A DNA stretch of 19,517 nt from Amoebophrya sp. AT5.2 (GCA_005223375.1 RXOD01004653.1:1-19517); one strand, 5' to 3'; counted from the first letter of the stretch, positions 1 to 10,300 are shown. Numbers and translations are program-made. Notes: generated by a model from the letters alone, not told the origin.

Positions 1-468
1 CATGATGACCATTGCGAAGTCGGGGAGAAAGCGAGAGCTCCTACGTAGTTATCAGAATCTACCACAATAATTAAGACCAACCACAACTCACCCGCTCTGA
101 TGGATCATTTTACCCCAGCACAGTCGCAACTTATTAGAAGCGTCCACACGAGCGCGAAAGCTAAGCCACTCCCATTCTAAACCTAGTCCCCGATCTACAT
201 CACCGAACACGTGGAGAACTTCTTCCTCTTTCATACTTCTTCACTTTTCTACCACTTCTTGCCACAACCACAGACCACAACAAGTTTACAACTGCTCCAG
301 CTCCATCGCTCATCCACTTGCAACCTCTAAACCAAACAGACACTCCTCAGCACTTCTGACTTCTATTTCTTGGACTTGGAACTCTAACGTACTAAAAGAA
401 ACTTGCTCCAAATTATATCAGTGGACGGGTCATAGTACCTCTCAACCTCAAGCATCATTCTTTCAAGG
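1..468. other. Upstream non-coding region, probable 5' flank/5' UTR of first gene
   Basis: No open frame of useful length is seen. The stretch from about 210 to 420 is strongly pyrimidine-rich on the + strand (many ctt/ttc/cca runs), which is compatible with a 5' UTR or a trans-splice acceptor region before the ATG at 469. No TATA-like box or RNA gene is recognisable. Confidence 0.4.
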
Positions 469-1896
469 ATGAAGGCTTACAGCACCAAAAACTTGTCCGA
501 GATGAAGTACAAGCAGGGCGCGGCGCCGGTTGGTCCGACTCGTCTTCTGTTGTTGACGCAATTGCTGGCTGCGGTGATTTCCTTCTCTACGTGGTGCACA
601 ACTCCGGTCGATGCCGTCGGCAGGGTGAAGATATCTGTAAGCTTGAGTCTCAACGGCGACCTTCTCACGTTCGACGATGAAGGTTCGACGTCGTTGGAGG
701 CGGATCCGCAGCTGATGACGGTGGGCGAGCTGCAGGAAAAGGTTTTTCACGCACACAGGCTTCGCATAGAACAAAAGGCAGCCGGCCCCCCGACGGAATT
801 CGAGCGCTATCTGACAAGCTACGGGTTCGCCGGGTACAAAACGATGCTCTCTCTCGTCTGGTATGATCCTCAGGGGAATCCGGCAGCGAGGCACGACGGA
901 ACACTGGGCCTGGGGGTGGTGAAGCTGGGCCCGGCTCTCCCGCGGACGCATTCCCACGACCCGACTGTCACGTCCTCTGCGACCCTGGCTTCCGCGGAAG
1001 GCCTCCAGCTGCTGAATTACCGGCTCCTTCACGGAGGGTGGCCACCTCATTTGCACCTACTGGCTACTTTCGTGGACACGCTGTGGGAGCAGTGCGCGGG
1101 AAGGGGCCCGGAGGGGAGCGAAACGGCTGGGCAGGTCGGCTGGGCACGAGCGCTCCTTGCTGCGGTCGAGAGGAATGCCGGTGCGTACAATAGGCGCGGC
1201 CCTCCACCGGGCGAAGAACAAGCAGCTGCAGCTGGTGCGCCACCGCTCGACAAGGCCGCCGCTGCACGCGGGATGCTGTTGAAAGGAGTGGCAAACGAAG
1301 TTTGGCACGCACGCGGGATCCTGTTGATGGGAGCGGCAAACGAAGTGTGGCACCACTACGTAAAGAACGCATATCCTTCTTTGGGGGGGGGTTGGTCTGG
1401 CGTGAGTAGGTTATGGTCAGAGTACGCTTCTCCGGCCCTGCACTTCCGCCGCAAGCATTCATCGCGGGATCCACAGGAGATGTGGGCATTGGGGCTGACA
1501 GATGTGAGGGAGGAGAGAGCGCTGCTCGTCTACAAAGAAGAGGTCTTATCTACGACGGCGGGCCTGCCGAGCCTGCCGAATGATGAGTACGAGTGGAGAC
1601 GACAGTTTATCTCAATGGAAGCAGCGCCACCGAGGGTGAAGTATGCCGTGGGGCATTGCTGGAAGGCGGCGGTGACCACGGCGCTGATGGAAAAAGAAGA
1701 GAGCGAAGCCGGGGAGCACAAGCCGCGTCCCCTGGTGCTGTCGTCCGGTGCGAGGGCCGAGGCACAGAGGAGGGCAGCGCAGCTCAAGATGTTAGAGGAG
1801 AAACTCCAGCCGGTGTTTTCCGTCGAAAGTTTTTCGTGGTTTGCTTTGTGGGGGGATGGGGGCAGCTGTGACATGATGTCGATGAGGAAAAAATGA
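469..1896 (+). CDS. Hypothetical secreted/membrane-anchored protein, 475 aa
   Basis: Single uninterrupted frame from ATG 469 to TGA 1894-1896. I do not recognise the family. Residues about 24-50 form a hydrophobic stretch (TRLLLLTQLLAAVISFSTW, then polar TTPVDA) that fits a signal peptide or signal anchor with a long n-region; a start at the second Met (residue 12) would make it a more ordinary signal peptide. The rest is mixed alpha/beta-like sequence without obvious further membrane segments, with a proline/alanine-rich stretch around residues 245-265. Residues 266-295 are two near-identical 15-residue repeats (ARG-LL-G-ANEVWH). A run of nine G at 1383-1391 lies inside the frame and is a possible sequencing or slippage hazard; the frame stays open on both sides. 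The stop is followed at once by an A/T-rich tract. Coding status rests on length, GC-rich coding bias and the signal-like start. Confidence 0.7.
   Translation: MKAYSTKNLSEMKYKQGAAPVGPTRLLLLTQLLAAVISFSTWCTTPVDAVGRVKISVSLSLNGDLLTFDDEGSTSLEADPQLMTVGELQEKVFHAHRLRIEQKAAGPPTEFERYLTSYGFAGYKTMLSLVWYDPQGNPAARHDGTLGLGVVKLGPALPRTHSHDPTVTSSATLASAEGLQLLNYRLLHGGWPPHLHLLATFVDTLWEQCAGRGPEGSETAGQVGWARALLAAVERNAGAYNRRGPPPGEEQAAAAGAPPLDKAAAARGMLLKGVANEVWHARGILLMGAANEVWHHYVKNAYPSLGGGWSGVSRLWSEYASPALHFRRKHSSRDPQEMWALGLTDVREERALLVYKEEVLSTTAGLPSLPNDEYEWRRQFISMEAAPPRVKYAVGHCWKAAVTTALMEKEESEAGEHKPRPLVLSSGARAEAQRRAAQLKMLEEKLQPVFSVESFSWFALWGDGGSCDMMSMRKK
1264..1353 (+). repeat. 45-bp in-frame tandem duplication inside the first gene
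   Basis: 1264-1308 and 1309-1353 are adjacent 45-bp units differing at only five positions or so; each encodes ARG(M/I)LL(K/M)G(V/A)ANEVWH. The copies are head to tail with no spacer and stay in frame, so this is a recent internal duplication of 15 residues. Confidence 0.9.
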
Positions 1897-3527
1897 AAAT
1901 ATAAAAAATATAAAACAAAAATAAAAAATAGAAGCTGTTTATTTAGTTGATGGTGCTGTGTGTTCTACGATTGATCTCTACCGATTGTTCTTGTGGGGTG
2001 CGCTGTGTCAATCAGGAACATAAAAACTACGCCATTTTCTTGCACAGCTGACCGGTTCCAGATCTACGGCGATGTTCTAGCTTCATCAAAAAAGTGATGC
2101 TCTTTATCCTGTTCCTCTGCATGATTTCACTAGAAAAATAAGTTGTTGTAGTTTCAGGCTTCATAGATTTGTTGCGCGTTTTCTGCTTACGTTCTGATGA
2201 CGGCCAAAAGAGTTCTGTCGCCGCTGGCGTTTTGTGTCAGCTCGACAATCTTCAGACCATCCGAAAACTCCCCGCGGTCCGCCGTGAATGTATCAGAATT
2301 TAGCAGGGATTGAAGCTATTTACGCAGTGCGCTCGGTTGTTTCTTCGGGAATTATCGGTGCTGTTCTGCCCGAAACACCATCCAGAGGCTCTACGATCAG
2401 GTTCTTACGGTTGGATTTGTGAAAGTGGAACCAAGCAAGAACAAGATCAGAATAGGATAGAATGATCCCACAATTATTCAAAGCAAAGAGGAGAGTGCCA
2501 GGACTTCCTTCGGTGCAAGAACTTTTTTTTTACATGCTCAGACACATCAGTCATGTCCATGTGCTGTACTTAGTTATGCGGCGCAAGCTATAGGCACTAG
2601 GACAGACGCTGTTAAGGCTACGGGAAATGCATACGCGAACTGCATATTAATATAGAACCAAATACTTTGAAAAATCTCGTACTACCGGCGCTATCCATAG
2701 TTTTTGACTGGCCGCAATGGAAAAAACAACCGCGATGATTGAAGAGCAAGAGCTTTCCGAGGCTGACATAAATTTTGAACACAGCTCATAAATTTTGAAC
2801 CCACGTCAAAGAACGCGGCAGGAGCACGAAAACACACGCCCAATCATGAGTAGAAGCAGTATCCACCAAGGACGGAATTTCGCCGCTCCAGGTGGGAACT
2901 CCTGTTCATATTTTTTAGTCAATGTCTCGTCCTGTGATCCGAGACTCTTCGAGTAGATGATGTGTTGTTGTAGTGGAACGAAAAACGAATGCAGCTTTTT
3001 CGTATAGTAGAATCGAGGAGAGAGGCGGTAGTTGGTGTACGCGTGGTTAATTGAAAAAACAAATGGTCATGCAGCCAATCTGTAGCACCGCGGACGATGC
3101 TGCGAAGAGGATGCTGCTCGAGTGTTGTTTCTAATGCACAGACGAGTGGCTATCGCGTAAGGTGGAAACTCAAAGCTCTACAGCTCTTCTATCTTTCCGC
3201 ACATGATGGAACAAGGAAGATCATGATCCGGTCGGTCGTACTCGTGATGGAGGATCTGGAAGGAAGAGTGACACAAGCAATGGCCATATCGCCTCGTGTC
3301 GTGCTTTTTTGTACGTTGAAAGCAATGGTCGTTATGTGCTTTGTCCTTAGAAGCAAGCTGCTCCCACTCCCAGCTCCACTCATCTCTAGCATGTCGTGAG
3401 ACCTATTCAGACTCGATAGATCGCAGTCACCCTCTCCCTCAGCCTCATCACTGAGGCATTTTTTATAGCTCCGGTCCATTCATCAAAAAAGAATCACTGA
3501 CTAGACTACATTCATCACGTCCAATAA
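1897..3527. other. Intergenic region, no supported gene
   Basis: AT-richer than the flanking genes. It starts with an A-rich tract (about 1888-1930) just after the first gene's stop. It holds a 14-bp direct repeat (CATAAATTTTGAAC) at 2767-2780 and 2787-2800. Short open frames at 3097-3399 (+) and 3189-3479 (-) overlap each other, show no domain or coding-like composition, and are not called. The last part (about 3480-3527) is the immediate 5' flank of the GGT gene. Confidence 0.5.
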
Positions 3528-6053
3528 ATGAAGAGCTTCGCAGTAGACCCGACGGTTTTCGCTATGGACTCCCGTCTGCGCGACCCCTGCCGGACGCAGT
3601 CAACCATCTACGGCACCCACGACGACGCGTTCGTGGCCACGTCGCAACCGCAGGCCACCCGGGTTGGGCTTGAGATCCTGCGGAGGGGTGGTAACGCCGC
3701 GGACGCTAGTACTAGGGAAGGGCAAAGGAATCTCTGCCCAAAACAGCGTCGGAAAGCAGGGCGGAGGAGGGGGAGCGGAAGCGCAACTAGGGATCCGGAA
3801 GTAACGCAGAAACGGGGCGCTCGTGGTGAGTTGTTGGGGTCCCAAGCGTTCTCTCGTCTGGCTTCCCTGATGCCCGCTTTAGATCATTTGCCAGCTGGCA
3901 GAAATTGCCTTTACTCAGGGACCCCTTTCATAGGCTAAAAGGTGGCGCTGGGGGATTCCTTGCGCCTCGGTTTCCGGGTTTTGGGCAGTGAGACGGCCTT
4001 TAGATACGTTGCGACCGTGCTGGCGCTGAACGTGGTCGAGCCGTGCCAGTGCGGCATCGGCGGCGATTGCTTCGCGCTCTACTGGAACGCGGGCGAAGTC
4101 GCAGACGGGAAAAGACAAACTGGAAAAGTGCACGGCATGAACGGCAGCGGGCGGTCGCCGATGGATCTGACGCGGGAACGGGTGGCCGCGGACGTGATGG
4201 GTGGGCCCCCGACGTTCAACGACTGCCCGGGAAGAACGGCGTTGCCCGACACCGTTCCAGCAGAGAGTGTCCACGCGGTCACAGTGCCGGGGGCCATCGC
4301 GGGGTACCTGGACTTCTGGGAAAGGTTCAAGTCGGGCAAGCTGACGCGTAGGGAGATCTTCGAGCCGGCCATCGAGCTCGCGGAAAACGGGTTCGTGGTG
4401 CCGGTGTGGACGGCCGGACAGTGGAAACTCTCCGAGGACATGCTGCGGCGCGGCAGCAATGGGTGCGAGATGCTGCTGTTGGAGAAGGAAGAGGGGGAGG
4501 AGGAAGGTGGAACTACTAGAAGTTGTACACAAGAAAAACAAGATCATCTACTTTACCGCGCTCCGAAGTGTGGCGAGGTGATGCGCAACGCGAATTTGGG
4601 AAGAGTGCTGCGAAAGATCGCGGATGAGGGAAAGAGCGGGTTTTACGAGGGGGAGGTGGCGGAGAAAATCGTCGAGGTTTTGAACGACTCGGAAAACAAC
4701 GGAAGAGACGGCGAGAAGAGCGCGATGACGATGGCCGATCTGAAATTCGCGATGACGCACGGCACGACGTTTGACGAGCCGTGTGCGGTGAGCTATCGAG
4801 GGAGGCTGAATGTCCACGAAATGCCGCCGAACGGGCAGGGAGTTACCGCGTTGGTGGCGTTGAACATTTTGGAGAACTTCGATCTAAAAACGTCGCAGGA
4901 CCACGGAGAAGTGCACCTGAAACACGGAGGTGTGATGATAGAATACGAAGCGCGCCGCTTGCATTTGATGATTGAGAGTCTGAAGCTGGCCTTCCACGAG
5001 ACGAGCCGGTTTGTCGCAGACAGCGCGACTATTTCGCAGCACAAGAACGAGGACCAACTCACGCTCGAGCAGCTGTTGTCGAAGGAGTACGGCAAAACGC
5101 TGAGCACCCTAATCCGCCCGGACGCAACCTTGGAAAGCCACAGCAACATCGGAGGAAAACTTGCCGAGCTAAAGGCAAAGGCGCAGGCGGCTTGGGCCGC
5201 TGCCGGAACAAATGCATCAAGCGAAACAATAAGTTCCAGTGGCCGTAATGGAGCCGACGGAACATCAGCAGGAACAAGCGGTAGCTTGGCTCCAACGAAC
5301 GCTTCCCACACGACGCAGTTCTGCGTGATGGACTTCGACGGCAACGCCTGCTCCTTCATCCAGAGTAATTACGCTGGCTTCGGCACGAATTTGGTTCCAA
5401 AAGATTGCGGGTTCACCCTTCAGAACCGGGGCAGCAATTTCGTCCTGAACGATCCATCCCATCCGAACTGCGTCGCCGGCGGGAAGCGCAGCTACCACAC
5501 CATCATACCCGGACTCGCGACGGTTTCGGAAGGAGATTTGGTGAAGGGGGCGCAAGACTTCGCCTTTGTGTTCGGCAACATGGGTGGCTTCATGCAGCCG
5601 CAGGGGCACGTGCAGCTGGTAAGCAACCTGGTTGACCGGGGCTTCGATCCACAACACGCGATCGACTTTCCCCGCTTCTGCATTCAGCCACTGCCGGCCG
5701 GCGCGACGAAGCCGCCAGTGTTTTCTCCGCCATCCTCTGCGGTCGGTGGAGCGGAGGACGCATTACCAGAGCCAGTTGTAGAACCTTCGGTAGAGATACA
5801 CCTGGAGGCCCAGGGGTGGGGCGCACCGGCGGATCGATCGTTTGAGCGGATTGTGGAGAAGCTGGCGGGACTTGGGCACAGAAATCTGGTGCGAGCGGAC
5901 GGGTCCTCGAGGAGCGTGTTTGGAAGGGCACAAATAGTCGGGTACGCAGACAGGATGGCAGGGAATATCAACAATAACCAGGAGCTCGTAAGGGCGGCAG
6001 GCTCAGAGAGCCGCTGCGACGGCTGCGTCTTCACCGTGCGAAGGCCGTCGTGA
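3528..6053 (+). CDS. ggt: Gamma-glutamyltranspeptidase / glutathione hydrolase-like protein (YwrD-type), two exons
   Basis: Exons about 3528-3709 and 4007-6053 give a 742-residue protein. GGT-family enzymes are Ntn hydrolases that self-cleave and then hydrolyse or transfer the gamma-glutamyl group of glutathione and related peptides. Visible motifs: N-terminal start matching the family (MKSF, then YGTHDDAFVATSQPQAT), GLEILRRGGNAADAS, NVVEPCQCGIGGDCFALYW, the nucleophile region HTTQFCVMDFDGNACSF with catalytic Thr about residue 496 (codon 5310-5312), NRGSNF, GKRSYHTIIPG, the Gly-Gly pair in NMGGFMQPQGHVQL (about residues 587-588), and a C-terminal RCDGC. The sequence pattern is that of the bacterial YwrD-like branch, not the animal secreted enzymes, and no signal peptide or membrane anchor is present, so a cytosolic location is likely. 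Odd features: a Ser/Gly/Ala/Thr-rich linker of about 40 residues (about 456-494) just before the cleavage Thr, and the unusual intron. The ATG at 3528 is chosen because the family N-terminus begins there. Confidence 0.9.
3710..4006 (+). mobile_element. Non-canonical intron with terminal inverted repeats (introner-like) in the GGT gene
   Basis: The GGT frame breaks inside the conserved GGNAADA-VATVLALNVVEP motif. Removing about 297 nt (3710-4006, or 3711-4007) restores NAADASVATVLAL with correct family spacing, and both choices encode the same Ser. The ends are not GT-AG: the intron starts tactaggg or actaggg and ends ttagata or ttagatac. TAC occurs at both borders. CTGCCCAAAAC at 3734-3744 is the exact reverse complement of GTTTTGGGCAG at 3978-3988, and AAAGG/CCTTT lies just outside each arm. 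The unspliced segment has an in-frame stop (3936-3938). This looks like an intron derived from an inverted-repeat element; the introner class is inference. Confidence 0.7.
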
Positions 6054-6482
6054 CATCGTATTATTGGACCATGTCAACGTGAATCAATACCGATTGATTT
6101 TTAGAAGTGCCTTCGAAAAATCGCTCCCTGTTTTCGTGGCATCTTATCGTCGTGGAAGCAACCTCGTCTGCCTCTGAGCCTTTTGACTGTAACTAGAAGT
6201 CGATCTTCATGTGGATGTGCATGTGGTCAAGGTCTGAGGAACAGATTTTAGCGGGTCCTCGTGGCGCGATCATCTCGTGGAGAAATAAACGATCCAAATG
6301 AATCGTCGTTCGTGAGGTCGTTCGCGTTTCCTCGTGTCTCGACAAAGTATAAACCGACAGAGAGATGACGCCAACGAGAGACGGATCGATTTACAGTCAT
6401 TGCTCGGGAGAGAAGAGCAAAAAAAAATATCTCTGTCGCTGGAATAAATATACTTACGTGCCCCGCGCATGATATGTAGGGG

Positions 6483-6751
6483 ATGATAAAAACAGCAGCC
6501 TGCAGGACTTTGCTTTACAGGAGCACGTGGCGCTTTGTTTTCTTCCTCTTCCGCGGAGAGTAAGGTTTCTGCGTATACAGGTGGGTCCTCCTCGTCGTCT
6601 CTAGCTGGTCTCGTCGAAAACTCTCAGCCAGCCATCGATTTTCGTCCCCTCATCGTCGAAAATCCGTTTTCCGCAATCGCCGACGATGAGCGCCCCTTGC
6701 CCTGCCTCTGCAGCGCCCGAGGGCGGCTCTTTCCTGAGCGTCGACTATTGA
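6483..6751 (+). pseudogene. Truncated duplicate of the 5' flank and first codons of the 7323 gene
   Basis: Three blocks match the start of the downstream gene. About 6483-6523 matches about 7151-7195 (core GCAGCCTGCAGGACTTTGCT). 6656-6714 matches 7293-7351 over 59 bp including the ATG. 6722-6747 matches 7362-7387 exactly. The copy keeps an ATG at 6686 and reads MSAPCPASAAPEGGSFLSVDY before a TGA at 6749-6751, where the real gene continues with SVDYAGSL. The 7-nt versus 10-nt spacer between blocks keeps the frame. It is a dead 5' fragment, or a 21-codon upstream ORF if it is transcribed with the gene. Confidence 0.75.
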
Positions 6752-6930
6752 ATGGTTTCTGGGAATTTAAACGTCTCGCTGTGTAGCGAGATTGCTGGGG
6801 GGCAACGCCAGCCTAAAAAGGTTCCTTGCACTGCGGTGCGCGTCGCGGACGCTTATGGTGCTGGGTAGCAGCACCGCTTATCTGGAAAATAGTATTTTCT
6901 TTAACAGTTTGTGGTCAGCAAAGACATGAT

Positions 6931-7031
6931 CAGCCTGCGGGCCGAACGAGCCTACGGGCCTAACGAGCCTACGGGCCGAGAGAGCCTACGGGCAGGGAGC
7001 GAGTCGCATCTTTTTTCGGAGCCTACGGGCC
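6931..7031 (+). repeat. 17-bp minisatellite (GAGCCTACGGGCC core)
   Basis: Units begin at 6931 (degenerate, CAGCCTGCGGGCC), 6948, 6965 and 6982 at an exact 17-bp period, with a further isolated unit at 7019-7031. The core is GAGCCTACGGGCC with a variable 4-bp spacer. No protein or RNA role is evident. Confidence 0.85.
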
Positions 7032-7174
7032 ATGAGGGAAGATTTCGGAAGAGAGTAGTTTGTCGCTACTGACTTCGTAACTGGCTCGCAATCTCAATCA
7101 ATGAAAATGTAGATGAGGTCTACTTTTTGCACGTCGCAGTCTTCTTGAAATGATGAAAAAAACTGCAGCCTGCA

Positions 7175-7242
7175 GGACTTTGCTTTACAAGAGCGGTTTT
7201 CGTCCCTCGGACTTTGCTTTACAAGAGCGGTTTTCGTCCCTC
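7175..7242 (+). repeat. Perfect 34-bp tandem duplication
   Basis: 7175-7208 and 7209-7242 are identical 34-bp units beginning GGACTTTGCTTTACAAGAGC and ending TCGTCCCTC. The first half of the unit is also found at the upstream partial copy (about 6504-6523). It lies in the probable promoter/5' UTR of the 7323 gene. GGGCGCTCATC is also doubled just downstream (about 7255-7282). Confidence 0.9.
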
Positions 7243-7322
7243 TTCCTGTCGAGAGGGCGCTCATCGGAGAGGGGGCGCTCATCCCCTCAAACTCGAAAAT
7301 CCGTTTTCCGCAATCGCCGACG

Positions 7323-10300
7323 ATGAGCGCCCCTTGCCCTGCCTCTGCAGCTGCCATCAACGGCGGCTCTTTCCTGAGCGTCGACTACGCGGGCTCTCTC
7401 CACCAGCATGATCAGACGTCGTTTGATAGTCCTTCCGACGAGCAAGGCTACTACTCGCCCGAAAACGTGCTTGACGCCGGTTTGGGTGTTGCCGCGAACT
7501 TCCTGTTTTCGCCGCCCGGCGATAAGGCTAAAAACATCAAAGAGCACAATGCAACCGGACATGAACCACATCGGACGAGCAGTAGTACACCTTCATCTTC
7601 GTCGTGTCCGCCCCTGCACGATTTGTTCGGGCGTCAGTACTATGAGTTTGGCGAGGAGAACTCCTCCGCCGCCATCTGTCTCTCGTTCACGCTCGCGATT
7701 TTGGCGTACTACTTCGGCTTCTACGTGCGGTCGAAGTCCACGTTCCTGCAGATGAAAGAGGTCCGGGGGGCGTTCACGAACGTGGTTTTTCTCTGGGGCC
7801 ACAACGCTGTGATCGAGACGGTGGTCTACATCGACGGCCAGGGAAAGGATTCGCCCGGGAAGTTCGCGTGGTGGCTCGAGTTCCTCCGCTACCTCTGCTT
7901 CATGACGGCGGGCGGCTTCTGGATGGTCACCTGCCTGTCGATCTACTTCGACCTGCCGGACGACCCGGTCCGGTTGAAGCGGCTGCTCGCCTGGCTGGAT
8001 AAGCGCTGCTTCCACCCGAAAAACAGCATCTTCTTCACCGCGGCCGAGCGGGCGCAGAAGCAGGAGCAGGAGAAAATCAAGATGTCTGCTGGGAAGGATG
8101 GCGGTTGTGGCCCTACGACCGGGGAGGTACTAGATGAAGATGCTGTCGATAAAGATGAAACCGTGCCGGAAGAAGAATACGGTGTGATCGGCACGGGTGG
8201 CTTCGGGCGGAGCTTCGTGGAAAAGCGGCTGGGAGAGGAGTTGCTGCTCTTGGCGAAGAAAGCAAACTACTACGACCTCCCGCCGGACAAGGAAGCGGTG
8301 CGCACGCGCGCCTCCGCGCTGGAGGCGGCCGCGAAAGAGAGGAAAACGATAACGGGTACATCGAGCAGGAGAGAGCCAGATGCCGATCAACAGCACGAGC
8401 CAGAGCACGGGCCAAACAAGACGGCGAGAAAGGCGAACACAAACAGGCTAAAGGTGAAAAAGTCCTCCCCCAACCATCCGCCGCGCGAGAGCGCGAGCGA
8501 GACTCACTTTCTGATGGAGGGCAGCCACCAGCGTGCCGAGGAGGGGATTTCAATTTCGGGCGGCTCCGCCTCGGCGATGTCCTCCTTTAATGGGTTTGGG
8601 GAAGGGTCCTCCAGCGACCGGGAGTTCGATAGTCGGAATTATCCCTCCGACTTCCGTGGTTCTGCCGCGCAGCGCAACAGGGTGGCAGCATCTGGTCATG
8701 ATGGTGGCCGGGGTCTAACAAGTGGCCAGGAGGGGGGCGCAGATGAAGTTGGAGGAGAACAGCAAGTGCATGACTGGAACCACCCGGAGGACGAGTACCT
8801 TCCCCTGTTGGCGGACGCGGACGAACTGCCGCTGGAGCTGAAAGACCAGAACCAGCTACAGCTCGAGGGCGAGCTGCAGGAGGAGCTTAGGAAGTCTAGA
8901 GACCTCGTCTGGTAAGTCACTTCCAGCTGTTCCGCGAGCACGTGTGCCACTGGACGCAGATTGTGTACAGTGAGCAGGTGGTAAGTGAGCAAGGTACTCT
9001 TGTTTTAAGTCTACCCGCCGCGAACAGACCGGTCGCGGTTTCATCGGAGATACCCCATTCGATAGGTGGGAGCAAGGGGCGGCTCCCTCAGATGAGCCAT
9101 CGCGAGGGATAGGAATCTCGTCGGAAACCACAGTGATAAGAGCACAGTGATAAGAGCATAGTTCTCATTTCTAGGCTGCTTTTGGTCTTGTAAACCAAGC
9201 GTACGGCTACGGCCTACCGATCAAACGGATGAAAGCCTTTCTTACCAGCTGGGCGCACCTCCATAACCCTGAAACTCCACCACTTCCAGCTGTTTCGCGA
9301 GCACGTGTGCCACTGGACGCAGATTGTGTACTTCGTGTTCACCGTCCTGCTCGCGCTGGAGACCGTCGCCGTCGGCTGGGGGGACCAGTGGTTGCCGGGA
9401 GTGATGATCCTCACCCCCGTGATTTTGTCCCTCGTCGTGCTGTCGCTGTACCTGAAGCGGGAGCACCTGTTCCGAATCGTGGACCTGGAGGACCTGCTGC
9501 GTCCGGAGGACGGTGGTGAAGATCGCGGTGATAGCAAGACGAAAAACTTCTACGGCTCGGAGGAGGAGGGATCTTCGGTGCTCGAACCCACCAGCAGAGC
9601 AGATGGGGCGATTGTATTAGAAGGGCGGGGGAGTTCCGTCCTCGGGGAGGTCGATCCGGTCACGGGCGAAGCGTACCTGAGCGAGGAAGACTACCGAACA
9701 GCGATGCGGGACGAGGAAGATAGCGAAGGAGGGCGTAGTTGCGACAGCGCGCTGCTGGAAGGAGCTGGAGCTGCGCAAGCGCAAGACCCAGAGCCAGAAA
9801 GCATGGAAGACGAGACGATGGAGATTCTGCGACTGGAAGCGCATTACCGGGCCTTGACGAAAGATCTCTCGCTCACAGAGTCCGAGGCGAACAAATCGAA
9901 GCTCGCGAAACGTCGGAAGAAAGTCGCGAAGCTGCTGCAGTCACGTACTGCAGTTTGGAATTTTGCTGGGCTTATTACTTTTCGTTTTGTGGCTGTGGGC
10001 GTTTGGAATGTCTCTCTCTCGACTTAATAGATTTGATTTTGTACTATCCTGGTGCTGCTACAACAACTCATCGTCGTTCTTTTCACTGCTGTTCATTGTT
10101 GGTGCTCTGTGAGGTACCACGAGTAAATAAGTACACAGTCTAAAGAATCTAAAACGGACGTCTGCATCGCGCAGGTATGCATGGTTCCGCCGGCAAGAAG
10201 GTGACGGAGAAGCGGAGCAAGCTCGGCAGCAAGGCCCGCAAACTGAAGCAGAATGTGCTCGATAACCACTACTCCACGAGGACGAATTTTATCTTGTACG

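Larger units (their letters stand above)
6054..7322. other. Repeat-rich intergenic region
   Basis: Holds the 3' flank of the GGT gene, then from about 6480 a set of repeats related to the 5' end of the downstream membrane-protein gene, and a 17-bp minisatellite. No complete gene is seen. The open frame at 6535-6786 is made up of the partial gene copy read in another frame. The segment 7100-7322 is probably promoter/5' UTR of the gene starting at 7323. Confidence 0.5.

Noticed and set aside
463..1056. 197-codon open frame on the - strand
   Set aside because: It lies wholly antisense to the first gene and is Arg/Pro/Gln-rich, as expected of a GC-rich shadow frame.
3097..3479. Overlapping + and - strand frames of about 100 codons before the GGT gene
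   Set aside because: Mutually overlapping, no recognisable motif, and base composition like the surrounding intergenic DNA.
3942..4006. Upstream in-frame extension of the GGT second exon (VALGDSLRLGF...)
   Set aside because: It would add residues inside the invariant NAADAxVA motif and begins at GTG after a stop; it is intron sequence carrying the inverted repeat.
7175..7242. CRISPR-like direct repeats
   Set aside because: Only two adjacent 34-bp copies with no spacer, in a eukaryotic context.
9182..9198. tRNA-like anticodon arm (5-bp stem, 7-base loop with TGT)
   Set aside because: No D arm, T arm or acceptor stem can be formed around it; it lies within an intron.
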